Shown piece after piece: positions 32,950-42,110 of a stretch of 64,000 bases of DNA; position 1 is the first letter of the stretch; each line of letters begins with the position of its first letter. The DNA is from Gammaproteobacteria bacterium (GTDB taxonomy: Bacteria > Pseudomonadota > Gammaproteobacteria > Steroidobacterales > GCA-2729495). Position numbers and translations under genes: made by a program. The stretch spans positions 1 to 64,000 of the forward strand of contig VGVH01000006.1 in assembly GCA_016874095.1 (NCBI GenBank). Direction: 5' to 3'. The notes beneath the pieces are model-generated. The model made no database searches. It was given only the letters and a program-made list of their open reading frames with translations, and was not told where the DNA came from.

Positions 32950-34398
32950 ATGAGCCGCACACTGCTCCGCGACTCCACGATCTACGGCATAGGCACCCTG
33001 CTCACCCAGTCCCTCGGCTTCCTGCTCATACCGCTGTACACGCGCTTCCTGGACGTCAGCGACTACGGCGCCCTGTCGCTGCTCAACGCGACATTGCAGG
33101 TGGTTTCCTTCGTCACCTTGCTTGGCATAAGCAGCGCGGCGATGCGGTTCTACTTCGAACCGGAATCCACGGAAGCCGGGCAACGCGCGGTCTACGGCAC
33201 CGCGACACTGATGCTCCTGGTGTTTCCGGCCGCGGTCCTTGCGGTGCTCGGTCCGCTCGCATGGTTCCTCTATTCGCGTTACCTGCCGGCCGTGCCGTTC
33301 ACGCCGCTGGTGCTGACGATCCTGGCCATCGGGCTGTTCTCGCCGTTCCTGAAGCTGGTCACCGGCTACCTGCGCGTACGTCGCATGGTCGGGCAGTTCG
33401 TGCTGTTCAATCTGGCCTTCTTCCTCACCCAGACCGGCGCCGTCATCGCCGCAGTCGCCTGGCTCGGCCTCGGCCTGCGCGGCCAGGTCACCGCACAGCT
33501 CGCGGCGAACGCGCTGTTTGCCGCCATCGCCGTCATCATCCTGGTGCGGGTCGCTCCGCCGCGCTATTCGACGTCGCTGGCCCGGCGCATGCTGGCGTTC
33601 GGCGTGCCGCTGGTTCCTTTCTTCGTCTTCAGCTGGGTCTATACATCGGCCGGGCGTTTCTTCCTCGAGCGCTACGACAGCCTCGACGCCGTGGGAATCC
33701 TCGCGCTGGCCTCGCAGTTCGCCGGGGTGATGCAGCTGGCCGCCGTGGCCTTCGACAACGCAATGATGCCGCATTTCCTCTCGCGGGCGTCGCAGCCCGG
33801 CGGTGCCGGGGAGCTCGGAGTTGTCGTCAACCGCTACCTCGGTGCGCTGGGCGTCATGGGACTTGCCGTGATCGCGCTCGCGGCGCCGCTGATCACGCTG
33901 GTTGCCGCCCGGCCGTACCACGAGGCGGCGACGTACGTTGCCCCGCTGACGCTGGCGGCCTGGCTGGCCGTGGCCAACCAGCCCTTCGTCTGGAGCCTGA
34001 ATCACGCGAAACGGACGGGCCTGCTGTCCACCATCACGGCGATATCCACCGTGGTCCTGCTGGCCCTGCTCTGGTTTCTGCTGGGCCCGATGAGCGCGGG
34101 AATACCCGGCATCGCGGCAGCCATGACGGGCGCCGGCCTGCTCACGCTGCTGCTCGGCGCCGTGCTGGCGCGGCGGCACCTGGCCATACAGCTGCGCGGC
34201 GCGCGCCTGGCGGGCATCGTCGTCACGCTGCTCAGCACGGGCCTGCTGCTGGCCACGCGCGCGACGCCGGAACTCGCGGCCGGACCAATTGCCTCGCAGC
34301 TGGCGATCGTTGCCGTGGCCGCTGCGGCCATCGCCTGGCTGGCGGAATTGCGGCCGGGCTTCAGCGGACGAGCGGGACCAGGCGCTCCGCGGTCTTGA
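32950..34398 (+). CDS. polysaccharide flippase, Wzx/MATE-like (2)
   Basis: This is 482 residues from ATG 32950 (MSRTLLRDSTIYGIG); an upstream in-frame start is rejected because it adds Arg-rich sequence antisense to the nucleotidyltransferase remnant. Twelve or more hydrophobic segments are seen. The N-terminus has LTQSLGFLLIPLYTRFLDVS, then DYGALSLLNATLQ, the classic first-helix signature of the polysaccharide-biosynthesis (MOP) flippases. ERYDSLDAVGILALASQFAG matches the second-half repeat. It translocates a lipid-linked glycan. Its 3' end overlaps by 38 bases the convergent SGNH pseudogene. Confidence 0.88.
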   Translation: MSRTLLRDSTIYGIGTLLTQSLGFLLIPLYTRFLDVSDYGALSLLNATLQVVSFVTLLGISSAAMRFYFEPESTEAGQRAVYGTATLMLLVFPAAVLAVLGPLAWFLYSRYLPAVPFTPLVLTILAIGLFSPFLKLVTGYLRVRRMVGQFVLFNLAFFLTQTGAVIAAVAWLGLGLRGQVTAQLAANALFAAIAVIILVRVAPPRYSTSLARRMLAFGVPLVPFFVFSWVYTSAGRFFLERYDSLDAVGILALASQFAGVMQLAAVAFDNAMMPHFLSRASQPGGAGELGVVVNRYLGALGVMGLAVIALAAPLITLVAARPYHEAATYVAPLTLAAWLAVANQPFVWSLNHAKRTGLLSTITAISTVVLLALLWFLLGPMSAGIPGIAAAMTGAGLLTLLLGAVLARRHLAIQLRGARLAGIVVTLLSTGLLLATRATPELAAGPIASQLAIVAVAAAAIAWLAELRPGFSGRAGPGAPRS

Positions 34399-35318
34399 GG
34401 TGCCCGCTCGCGCGCCAGTGCGAGTCACGGTTGTAGTAATCCTCGCGCTGCAGGTAGTCGCAGCCGTCGAGCAGTCCTGCGCCCATGTCCGCGACTTCTC
34501 CCGGCGAGAACGGGAACGTGCTGTCCATCTGCTTGCGATCAGGGATGATGACGATCACCGGCAACGCACCATCGCTGCGTATCTCGGCCACCAGCTGCCG
34601 CAGCAGCGCCTTCGTCAGGTCGAGGCCCTTGGGGCTGGTGTCGTTGAATTTCTCCAGGCCCTGCTCCTTCAGCAAGGCGTTCTGCACCAGGCTCGACAGG
34701 CGGTTGCGGATCAGGTTCCAGGCCTGGGAGTGCTCGAACAGCCAGCGTATCGGCGGAAACAGGCAGAGGATCTCGCGGGTGCGCACGTCCGGCAGGAACT
34801 CCGCCGCACGGGCTGCAGCCTGCCCTCGCCGTCCAGCCGGAACAGGTTCGACACGGCATTGTTGCCGATGTCGTTCTCGAAATAGAACAGCAGCACGACG
34901 TCGGACCCGTATGCCCGGCTGCGCGCCCGATAGGTCACGAGTTCCTCGGCCTGGCCGAAACCGGACACGGCCTGGTTGAGGACCTCCCAGGCGTCGCCAC
35001 CGCCAGCCGCTTCGTTCAGCATCTGCTCCAGCGGCGCGTGCCATCCGGCTTGCGGACCGCGTACTTCTTCTTCCCGCGCATGCTGGCGGAGTTGGTATTG
35101 ATCGCGACTTCGTAGTCGCCCGGCACGTAGTGCACGGTAGAGATACCGGGCTAATTGGCGCGTACGCCGTAGCCCCCGTCATGCACATAGCGGGGCTGGA
35201 CGGGCTCGTCGAAAAAGAGCGTGACGAGCCCTTCGACCAGCAGCAGCGTCAGGGCAAGCCCCACCACGATGCTTACCGTCTTGAGCAGCCACTGCCTGGA
35301 CCGGGTCGATGGTTCCAT
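34361..35318 (-). pseudogene. SGNH/AlgX-like hydrolase with several lesions
   Basis: The start is MEPSTRSRQWLLKTVSIVVG, a membrane anchor, then DEPVQPRYVHDGGYGVRAN. TAG at 35151-35153 interrupts before PGISTVHYVPGDYEVAINTN. After VRKPDGTRR the text jumps to a second frame (MLNEAAGGGDAWEVLNQAVS, FGQAEELVTYR, YFENDIGNN). The segment that should hold the catalytic G-D-S block is gone. A further frameshift near 34800 leads to FLPDVRTREILCLFPPIRW, VIVIIPDRKQMD and DYYNRDSHWRASGHLKTAE, the Asp-x-x-His end. Three independent lesions make it certainly dead. It was probably the acyl-modifying enzyme of this glycan cluster. Confidence 0.8.
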
Positions 35319-35411
35319 CTAGCCCTCCGCTGACATCGTCCGGCCGGTCAGTTTGCCCTGTGCTCGTCGATGTCGGCATCATAGCGACGGCCTGCAGCCG
35401 GTGAAAGCCCG

Positions 35412-36515
35412 ATGAAACCCAGAGTCCTGTTCCTCGGCCCCGTGCCGCCGCCGTTCATGGGACCCTCGCTCGCGACCGTGGTGATCCTCAACTCCAGGCT
35501 GCGCGAGGAGTTCGAACTCATCCACCTCGACACCTCGGATCCACGCGAGCTCGACACGCTCGGCGCCTTCGATTTCCAGAACGTCTGCCTCGCGCTCAAG
35601 TTCTACCTGCAGATGTTCGTGGCCATCGTGCGCCACCGGCCTGCGCTGGTTTACATCCCCGTCGCGCAGACCACGCTCGGCTATCTCAAGGACTCCGGCT
35701 TCATCCTGATCGCGAAGCTGCTGGGACGACGGGTCCTGTGCCATCTGCGCGGCGGCAATTTCGGCAACTGGCTCGCGGGCGCAAGCGCGGCCACGCGCGC
35801 CTACGTAAAAGTCGTGCACGGCATGGTCGACGGCCAGATCGTGCTCGGCGAGTGCCTGCGGGGACTGTTCACGCCGATCATGGCAGCTGACCGTATCCAC
35901 GTCGTTACGAATGGCAAGGACATCGCCTACGAACTCACCCCGCCGCGCTCCGGGAAGCTGCGTGTGCTCTACCTCGGCAACATGATCCGCACCAAGGGTG
36001 TGCTCGACGCACTGCACGCCACACCGGCGATACACTCGGCCTGCACCGACGTCGAGTTCCTGTTCGGCGGCGGCTGGGAGGACCCGGCCGTGAAAGCGGA
36101 AGTCGAGTCCTTCCTCGCCGCAAACCCGCAGCTGCCGATCCGCTGGCTCGGATTGATCAAGGGCAGCGAGAAAAACCAGGCAATCGCTTCGGCGGACATC
36201 TTCCTGTTCCCAACCTACTACCCGCCCGAGGGCCACCCCTGGGTCGTCGTCGAGGCGATGGCGGCGGGCCTGCCGGTCATCTCCACGGACCAGGGCGCCA
36301 TCGTCGAGTCGGTGGTCGACGGCGTGAACGGCTACATCGTGCCCAAGCGCGACCCGGCTGCGATTGCGGCGCGAACGATCGCGCTCGCACGCGACGAGAA
36401 GCTCAGAAAGGCGATGGGCAGCGCGAGCCTCAGGCTCTACCGCGAGAAATTCACCGAAGAGCGGATGGTCGAGAACATGGCGCGCGCGTTTCGCGCCGTG
36501 CTCGCGCGCCGCTGA
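35412..36515 (+). CDS. GT4 family glycosyltransferase
   Basis: This is 367 residues, GT-B fold. The N-terminal domain opens RVLFLGPVPPPFMGPSLATV. The C-terminal domain opens LRVLYLGNMIRTKGVLDALH and carries LPIRWLGLIKGSEKNQAIAS, ADIFLFPTYYPPEGHPWVVV and EAMAAGLPVISTDQGAIVES, the E-x7-E-like donor-binding region of GT4 enzymes. It is retaining and cytoplasmic, adding a sugar from a nucleotide donor to the lipid-linked repeat. It stands between an SGNH pseudogene and a convergent WecG-type gene. Sugar specificity cannot be read. Confidence 0.9.
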   Translation: MKPRVLFLGPVPPPFMGPSLATVVILNSRLREEFELIHLDTSDPRELDTLGAFDFQNVCLALKFYLQMFVAIVRHRPALVYIPVAQTTLGYLKDSGFILIAKLLGRRVLCHLRGGNFGNWLAGASAATRAYVKVVHGMVDGQIVLGECLRGLFTPIMAADRIHVVTNGKDIAYELTPPRSGKLRVLYLGNMIRTKGVLDALHATPAIHSACTDVEFLFGGGWEDPAVKAEVESFLAANPQLPIRWLGLIKGSEKNQAIASADIFLFPTYYPPEGHPWVVVEAMAAGLPVISTDQGAIVESVVDGVNGYIVPKRDPAAIAARTIALARDEKLRKAMGSASLRLYREKFTEERMVENMARAFRAVLARR

Positions 36516-36521
36516 CAGGCG

Positions 36522-37292
36522 TCAGCCGCTGGTGTGACCCTGGCGCGGGGAACGGCTGAGCCATTTACCGAGCACCTGGAAGGCGAAGCGCGGCAGCGCC
36601 GTCTGCCGCATCAGCCGTCGCGGCTGCGACAGCAGCCGGTAGGCCCACTCCATGTTGCGATCGCGCCAGCTCGCGGGTGCGCGCCGCACGGTCCCGGCCA
36701 GCACGTCGAAAGAACCGCCGACACCCTGGCAGACCTTGATGCGCAGCTGGGCAAGATGGGTCGCCATCCACTGCTCCTGGCGGGGGCTGCCGAGCGCCGC
36801 CAGCAGGATGTCCGCCCCGGAGTTGTTGATCGCCGAGACCAGCGCGGGCATTTCCGCCTCGGACAGGTAACCGTGCTGGCGACCCACGATCCGCAACCCG
36901 GGAAACGCCGCGGCCAGGGCCTCGCTCGCCGCCGCGTTGACCTCGGGCACGGCGCCATAGAGGAAGACGCGATAGCCGCGTTCGGCGGCGCGCTCGCAGA
37001 TGCGCATCATCAGGTCGATGCCCGGCACGCGCTCGATGTTCGCGAGGCCGAGCAGTCTGGCGGCTCCGACGATGCCGATACCGTCCGGAATGAGCAACGC
37101 GGCGGTCTTCAGCTGCCCGAGCAGCACGGGATCCTGCCGCGCCTTGATGACCTTTTCCGGATTGATCGCGAGGACTGTGCCCGCTTCGCCGCCGCGGAGA
37201 AGTTCGTCGACGTAGTCGAGCGCGGTCGTCATGGAGACGCAGTCCACCGGCACGCCGAGTATTTCGATGCGCGCGGGCTTCACTGCATCCAC
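36522..37292 (-). CDS. WecG/TagA/CpsF family glycosyltransferase
   Basis: This is 256 residues of the GT26 family. It has ILGVPVDCVSMTTALDYVDE, TVLAINPEKVIKARQDP (with the T-x-N-x-E signature), LIPDGIGIVGAARLLG, RVPGIDLM, FLYGAVPEVNAAAS and ADILLAALGSPRQEQWM, then GVGGSFDVLAGTVRRAP. Members transfer ManNAcA, ManNAc or another sugar onto lipid-linked primers, usually as an early step. It overlaps the end of the heparinase-like gene by 13 bases, so it is the last gene of the minus-strand operon 41334-36522. The C-terminus is basic and membrane-associating. Confidence 0.9.
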   Translation of the reverse strand: MDAVKPARIEILGVPVDCVSMTTALDYVDELLRGGEAGTVLAINPEKVIKARQDPVLLGQLKTAALLIPDGIGIVGAARLLGLANIERVPGIDLMMRICERAAERGYRVFLYGAVPEVNAAASEALAAAFPGLRIVGRQHGYLSEAEMPALVSAINNSGADILLAALGSPRQEQWMATHLAQLRIKVCQGVGGSFDVLAGTVRRAPASWRDRNMEWAYRLLSQPRRLMRQTALPRFAFQVLGKWLSRSPRQGHTSG

Positions 37293-39175
37293 TGCCTGAA
37301 CTGCTCGATGTCGTCGCGAACCACGGCTTCGGACACCCTCCGCGGGTGGGAATCGATGCAGGTAATCAATTCGTGGGGCAAACTCCCCGACCAGGTGGCG
37401 AGAAGGCTGCTCACCGGCTCTTTCCGGCCATATCGCGCCGAGTACCAGCCACCAGGCGGGCTCCCTGACCCCGTCACGCAGCGTACTGCCTGCGAGCCCC
37501 GGACCTCAAGCGCGAACCGGCCGCTGCGCCAGGTGCCGGGCTCCGCTTGCTCGGCCGCAGGCAGGTGCCAATGCAGGCCGATATCGGCCTCCTCGCTGCC
37601 ATCGAGGCGGTCCCAGACGACGAGGAACCCGTCGTCATGCAGCGCGACGCCACGCCAGTGGCGCACCCCGGTGCGGGCCCGGTAACCGTCATGGCGCGCC
37701 AGCAGGCGGTGGACGCCATTGGCGGACCCGACGCGTACGCACTCGGCGCTGAACGCCCCGGCCCACTGGAAAGCGGTGCGCTGCTCCGCCTGGTCCTGGC
37801 CATTGATGCTCACGGTGTTGTGCGCGGCGGTCGAGCGGAACCAGGCCCGCCACTGCGGTTCGCCGCTGTAGGTGAAGGTGCCCGTGTCGAGCAGCACCGG
37901 CTTGCCGTCGACCTGCAGCAGCACGGCCAGGGCATCGGCGTGTCCGTGGCCGCAGGCCGGCAACATGCCGAGCGACCCATGGTCCACGATCACATGCCAG
38001 TCGGCAGCAGCACTGCGCAGTACGGTGTAACCCGCTTCCGGGAAAGTCGCTCGCGCGGCTGGGACCGTTGCCCCCGGCGGCTGCCAGTACGGTCGCATCC
38101 AGCGGGCCAGAGCACGACCGTCGTCGTAGTCGCCGATGAACGGCAACTTGCCACCTGCCGCCATCGCAAGGAGAAAAGCCGCGCTGCCCGTCACGGCCGT
38201 CTGCAGCCCGACCGGTACCGGCAGGTTCCGCGCGATCAGCAGCGACTGCACCAGTGCCGCCAGCTCGCCCACGAACCACAAGTAGCCGGTCGCCTGTTCC
38301 GCACCGCCGCCGTCGGCCAATACCTGGCGCGGCAGCTCGGCCGCCAGCAGCGCGAGACCGGTTTCGCGCCAGCGCCTGGCTGCAGGCAGCTCGGGAAACA
38401 GGACGCCGGCGTATACGAGACCGGCAGCCTCGGCCACCGTATGGTTGCCCGCCGAGGAATGCAGCGACAGCCGCCGCTCGATCAAGCCGGCATGAGCCGC
38501 GGCCAGCTGCACGACAGCCGGCCAGACGCGCGAATCACGGGGCAGTGACGCGCGCGCCAGATCGAGCGCGTGAACGACGGCGATGAGCCGCAGCGCGCAT
38601 TCCATCGACGATACGTAGTGCACGCCCGTCAGCGGCGGATTGGCCGCCATCCAGGACAGCAGCAGGCGTTCCAGCATGTCGGCCGCAGAACGCGCCCGCG
38701 GATCAGCCTGACGCCGCGCGATCAGCGCCAGCCCGACCAGCCATTGCAGCCGCGACGGCTCCCAGACCACCCGCGCGTCGCCGGACGGATTGCCGCCGCG
38801 GTAATCGATGCCGCCGAAGAAACCGCGCGGCCATGCCCTGCCCGTGTCCGGCGCGACATGCCAGCTCGACTCGCCTTCATGCTGCCAATCGAACCCGAGT
38901 GCGCCGGGCGCAGCCCGCAGCAATGCGTCCCGCTCGGCGGCCAGCAGCGCTTCGTCCCAGGCCGGTTCCGGCAGCTGGGCTGACTCCGCCCTGCAGAATG
39001 CGAACGCCGGAGCACTCGCCACTTCGCTCCAGGTCGCTCCGGTGCTGAACTCGAGGCGCATCCGCTGCAGCCGCGCCTGCTCGGCGAAGCGGTGGACGAT
39101 CTCCCGCGGCTGCATGAGCGCGAGGCGGCGCAGGTACCAGCTGATTCCGCGGCTCGCGGCCCGTGGTTCCTGCAC
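37280..39175 (-). CDS. heparinase II/III-like protein (1)
   Basis: About 631 residues from a GTG at 39175, just after the stop of the oxidoreductase gene (39190); no ATG occurs before residue 20, so the start is uncertain. The N-terminal (alpha/alpha) toroid has WYLRRLALMQPREIVHRF, VRPD-like VSSMECALRLIAVVHALD and LHSSAGNHTVAEAAGLVYAG (N-H near the active site). The C-terminal beta-sandwich has GHGHADALAVLLQVDGKPVL, LLDTGTFTY and FRSTAAHNTVSINGQDQAEQ. Family members are polysaccharide lyases; in EPS loci they may trim or edit the glycan. No signal peptide is obvious. Paralogue at 46844. Confidence 0.88.
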   Translation of the reverse strand: MQEPRAASRGISWYLRRLALMQPREIVHRFAEQARLQRMRLEFSTGATWSEVASAPAFAFCRAESAQLPEPAWDEALLAAERDALLRAAPGALGFDWQHEGESSWHVAPDTGRAWPRGFFGGIDYRGGNPSGDARVVWEPSRLQWLVGLALIARRQADPRARSAADMLERLLLSWMAANPPLTGVHYVSSMECALRLIAVVHALDLARASLPRDSRVWPAVVQLAAAHAGLIERRLSLHSSAGNHTVAEAAGLVYAGVLFPELPAARRWRETGLALLAAELPRQVLADGGGAEQATGYLWFVGELAALVQSLLIARNLPVPVGLQTAVTGSAAFLLAMAAGGKLPFIGDYDDGRALARWMRPYWQPPGATVPAARATFPEAGYTVLRSAAADWHVIVDHGSLGMLPACGHGHADALAVLLQVDGKPVLLDTGTFTYSGEPQWRAWFRSTAAHNTVSINGQDQAEQRTAFQWAGAFSAECVRVGSANGVHRLLARHDGYRARTGVRHWRGVALHDDGFLVVWDRLDGSEEADIGLHWHLPAAEQAEPGTWRSGRFALEVRGSQAVRCVTGSGSPPGGWYSARYGRKEPVSSLLATWSGSLPHELITCIDSHPRRVSEAVVRDDIEQFRQWMQ

Positions 39176-39189
39176 TGTGGCGGTGGCCT

Positions 39190-41334
39190 TCAGAAGCGGT
39201 GCTCCTCGCCGCTGTCGAGGCAGCGCACCGCCTCGATGCAGCCGCGGGTCACAGCCTCGATCTGCGCGAACGGCATCGAGGCCTCGCCGCCCTCGGCAAC
39301 TTCCGCGCAGAACTGCTGCATCTCGGCGGCGAAGCCCTTGTCCCGCTTGCCCGACTTCAGCCGCTCGACACGCCCGCCATGAAAACACTCGGTGACGAGG
39401 AAGTCGTCCATGGTCACGGCGAGGCCACCGCCGAAAGCCTCGAAGCGCTCCTTGGCGAGCCCGTTATCGCCGCCGGCGGTGTAGACCAGGGTCCCCACGG
39501 AGCCGTCGGCGAATCCGAAGACCAGCGTGCACTGGTCGGCTGTCAGGCCGGAGCTGTGCTGCGCGATTCTCAGCCCGCGCACCGAAACGGGCGGGGCAGC
39601 GCAGATGGATTGCATGAAGTCGAGGAAATGGCAGCCCTCGCCCACGATGCGGCCGCCGCCGAGGACCGGATCCTGGATCCAGTGCTCGCGCGGAATCGCG
39701 CCGGCATTGACGCGGTAGGTCATGACGAGGGGGTCGCGACGGGCGGCGAAGAAATCGCGGATCCGCACGGCGTGGCTCGAGTAACGGCGGTTGAACCCCA
39801 CCATGAGTCGCGGCGCCCGCGAACCCAGCGCTGCCAGGTCGGCGCGGATGCCGTCGAGCTCCTCCACGCTGAGGCAGAGCGGTTTCTCGACGAATACGTG
39901 CTTGCCGGCGGCCAGGGCGGCGCGGACCAGCGCCGCGTGGCTGTCGTGGCGCGTACCGATCAGCACGGCATTCGTCGCCGGATCTGCCAGCACCGCCCGG
40001 TAATCGGTGGTGCGGTTGGCGATACCGAGCTTGCCGGCGAGCGCGTCGGCACTGATGCCGGTGTTCGTGCACACCCAGCGCAGCGCCACGCCATCGCGCC
40101 CCTTCAGGTGCGGCAGGAGCATGTCGCGCACGTGATTGCCGGCGCCGATGATGCCCAGGCTGACGCCGCCGCTCGCCGCTGCTGCCACTGCCGGAGCCGG
40201 CGTTGCAGGCCCGGCCACCTCCGGATAACGCAGCAGGATGCCGAGATACGGCTCGCTGCCTTCCATCATCATCCGGTAGGCCGACTCGGCGTCGCCGATG
40301 TCGAAGCGATGGCTGGTGAGCGGTGCGGTCGTCACGCGGCCGGACTTGAGCAGCCAGAGGAAGGCGTCCATGTTGCGCTGTTCGGTCCAGCGGACATAGC
40401 CATAGGGATAGTCGTGGCCCTTGTCTTCGTACTCCGCGTCGTAGCGGCCGGGACCGTAGGACATCGACAGCCGCAGCTCGAGTTCCTTGCGATAGTAGGC
40501 ATCGCGCGGCAGGTTCATGCCGACCGCGCCCACGATCACCACGCGCCCCTTGCGGCGGCTGATCTCGCCGGCCACTTCAACCGGCGCATTGTCCTTCGTG
40601 CTCGCGGTGACGATCACGGCATCGGCACCCTGCCCGGCCGTTGCCGCCATGACCGCGGCCTCGAGCCCGGCCGGGCCGACCGCATCGTCCGCACCGCACT
40701 GGCGGGCGAGCGCCAGCTTGTCGGCAGCGATGTCGCTCGCGATCACGCGGCAACCGTTGGCCTTCAGGATCTGCACGGTGACCTGGCCAAGCAGGCCCAG
40801 GCCGATGACGGCGACCACCTCACCGAGTCGCGGCTCGGCCTGGCGTACGCCCTGCAGGGCGATGGCCCCCACCGTGACGTAGGCGGCGGCGTCGAAGTCG
40901 ACGCCATCGGGGATGCGCACGCAGAGGTTCTTCGGCACGTACACCAGCTCGGCATGCGAGGCGAAGTTCTGCCCGGCGCAGGCCACGCGATCGCCGACCC
41001 GGAATCCGCTCGCGTCGTCGCCCACCGCCACCACGACGCCGGCGCAGCTGTAGCCGAGTGCGACGGGCGTATCGAGCCGCTGGAACACCATCGACATCGT
41101 GTCGGCAAGACCGTCCTTGCGGACCTTGTCGAGCACCTTGCGGACCATCTCGGGCCGCTCCATGGCCTTGCCGACCAGGCCCTTCTTCGCGACGTTCACC
41201 GTCGACTTCTCGGTGCCCGCGCTGATGAGCGAGCGCACGTTCGCGACGATGAGGCCGCCGTCGCGCACGGTGGGTGCAGGCACGTCGCGAACCTGCAATT
41301 CGCCACTGCGGAAATTCTGTACGACCTGTCGCAT
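39190..41334 (-). CDS. bi-domain oxidoreductase: zinc-type dehydrogenase fused to Gfo/Idh/MocA
   Basis: This is 714 residues. Residues 1-375 are a medium-chain dehydrogenase: LISAGTEKSTVNVAKKGLVG, VALGYSCAGVVVAVGDD and VAVIGLGLLGQVTVQILKAN (nucleotide fold). Residues 390-714 are a Gfo/Idh/MocA dehydrogenase: SLGIIGAGNHVRDMLLPHL, then GKHVFVEKPLCLS with the E-K-P signature and GGGRIVGEGCHFLDFMQSIC. This fusion is common in exopolysaccharide clusters, usually directly before a heparinase-like gene, as here. Presumed role: redox change on a sugar of the glycan or its breakdown product. First gene of a three-gene minus operon with heparinase and WecG. Confidence 0.9.
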   Translation of the reverse strand: MRQVVQNFRSGELQVRDVPAPTVRDGGLIVANVRSLISAGTEKSTVNVAKKGLVGKAMERPEMVRKVLDKVRKDGLADTMSMVFQRLDTPVALGYSCAGVVVAVGDDASGFRVGDRVACAGQNFASHAELVYVPKNLCVRIPDGVDFDAAAYVTVGAIALQGVRQAEPRLGEVVAVIGLGLLGQVTVQILKANGCRVIASDIAADKLALARQCGADDAVGPAGLEAAVMAATAGQGADAVIVTASTKDNAPVEVAGEISRRKGRVVIVGAVGMNLPRDAYYRKELELRLSMSYGPGRYDAEYEDKGHDYPYGYVRWTEQRNMDAFLWLLKSGRVTTAPLTSHRFDIGDAESAYRMMMEGSEPYLGILLRYPEVAGPATPAPAVAAAASGGVSLGIIGAGNHVRDMLLPHLKGRDGVALRWVCTNTGISADALAGKLGIANRTTDYRAVLADPATNAVLIGTRHDSHAALVRAALAAGKHVFVEKPLCLSVEELDGIRADLAALGSRAPRLMVGFNRRYSSHAVRIRDFFAARRDPLVMTYRVNAGAIPREHWIQDPVLGGGRIVGEGCHFLDFMQSICAAPPVSVRGLRIAQHSSGLTADQCTLVFGFADGSVGTLVYTAGGDNGLAKERFEAFGGGLAVTMDDFLVTECFHGGRVERLKSGKRDKGFAAEMQQFCAEVAEGGEASMPFAQIEAVTRGCIEAVRCLDSGEEHRF

Positions 41335-41537
41335 GGATGATTCCGGCCCTGGATGTTGGTTTCAGCAGCGCGCGGGCGCCTCTTTAACGGGCGTGGGCAT
41401 CGGTTCGAAGCGTCGGCGGCCCACAGAGCAGCGCGGGGCAACGTCGCCCCTGGCGCCGCATAATAGCGTCTGGATCAGTCGGTTATGTCAACCATCTCAC
41501 GTTACTTTCGGGACCGGCCGGCCCTCAGGCCAGCCGC
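41335..41537. other. gap between two minus-strand operons
   Basis: About 200 bases with no gene. It should hold the end of the heparinase-to-DUF5989 operon and the promoter of the bi-domain oxidoreductase operon. A short hairpin (GGGGC, six-base loop, GCCCC) lies near 41435-41452. No clear promoter could be assigned by eye. Confidence 0.3.
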
Positions 41538-41690
41538 TCAGAACAGCGTGTAGATGAACGGCGCGACCGCCGAGCCCTGCGCCAGCACGATGAGGGCGCC
41601 GAGCAGCACCATCACCAGCACCAGCGGGGCCAGCCAGAACTTCTTGCGTTCGCGCATGAAGTCCCACAGATCTTTGAGGAAGTCGATCAT
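41538..41690 (-). CDS. DUF5989 small membrane protein
   Basis: This is 50 residues: MIDFLKDLWDFMRERKKFWL, then one hydrophobic segment and the ending AQGSAVAPFIYTLF. The sequence is near the consensus I recall for DUF5989, a single-pass protein always found beside SxtJ and a carbamoyltransferase. Its ATG overlaps the stop of the SxtJ gene by one base (TGATG), so it is translationally coupled. It is presumably an accessory subunit in the membrane for glycan carbamoylation or export; the function is not established. Confidence 0.85.
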   Translation of the reverse strand: MIDFLKDLWDFMRERKKFWLAPLVLVMVLLGALIVLAQGSAVAPFIYTLF

Positions 41691-42106
41691 CAGAAGGGCT
41701 TCTCCAGGCTCTTGGGCGGTGGCTTGGCGCTCGCCACGCGATAGCTGGCGGATTCGTCGAACTGGCGCGCCATCGGGTCACGGCTGACGAACCGGCGGAC
41801 CAGCCCCATGGGCGTGAGCACGATGTAGAAGACCAGTCCCATGATGATGGGCGTGGTGATCCTGCCGAGCAGCAGGCCGAATTTCATCCAGCCGATATAG
41901 ACCGGGCGCAGGGTCTTCGGCGCCACCAGGCCCCAGCTGCCGAGCACTGCCGCCACGATCCACGGCCAGCCCGGCCAGCGCTCGAACGGGATGTCGAACA
42001 CCCACGGGAAGAACACGCCGAACAGCGCCGCGACGATGCCGCCCGTGGTCAGGCCGAATTCGCGCAGCCCCTTTGCGTCGAGTTCCTTGATTTCGTGCAT
42101 GGCCAT
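41690..42106 (-). CDS. SxtJ-like membrane protein
   Basis: About 138 residues from ATG 42106 (MAMHEIKELDAKGLREFGLT); a further ATG lies two codons on. Three or four hydrophobic segments follow: GIVAALFGVFFPWVF, WPWIVAAVLGSWGLVAP and ITTPIIMGLVFYIVLTPMGL. The segment R-P-V-Y-I-G-W-M-K-F-G and the tail R-R-F-V-S-R-D-P are typical of SxtJ, named from the saxitoxin cluster, where it accompanies a carbamoyltransferase. It lies 4 bases after the carbamoyltransferase stop and overlaps DUF5989. Inner membrane; biochemical role unknown. Confidence 0.85.
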   Translation of the reverse strand: MAMHEIKELDAKGLREFGLTTGGIVAALFGVFFPWVFDIPFERWPGWPWIVAAVLGSWGLVAPKTLRPVYIGWMKFGLLLGRITTPIIMGLVFYIVLTPMGLVRRFVSRDPMARQFDESASYRVASAKPPPKSLEKPF

Positions 42107-42110
42107 CGCT

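Noticed and set aside
32524..35153. In-frame TAG codons in two neighbouring genes as a sign of stop-codon reassignment
   Set aside because: TAG is used as a normal terminator by intact genes here (for example the radical SAM gene ending at 18030), and both host genes carry other damage such as deletions, frameshifts or a mosaic 3' end. Ordinary nonsense mutations are simpler.
39163..41340. 725-codon open frame on the plus strand
   Set aside because: Mirror of the bi-domain oxidoreductase; composition (His, Gly, Arg, Ala) is that of an antisense frame.
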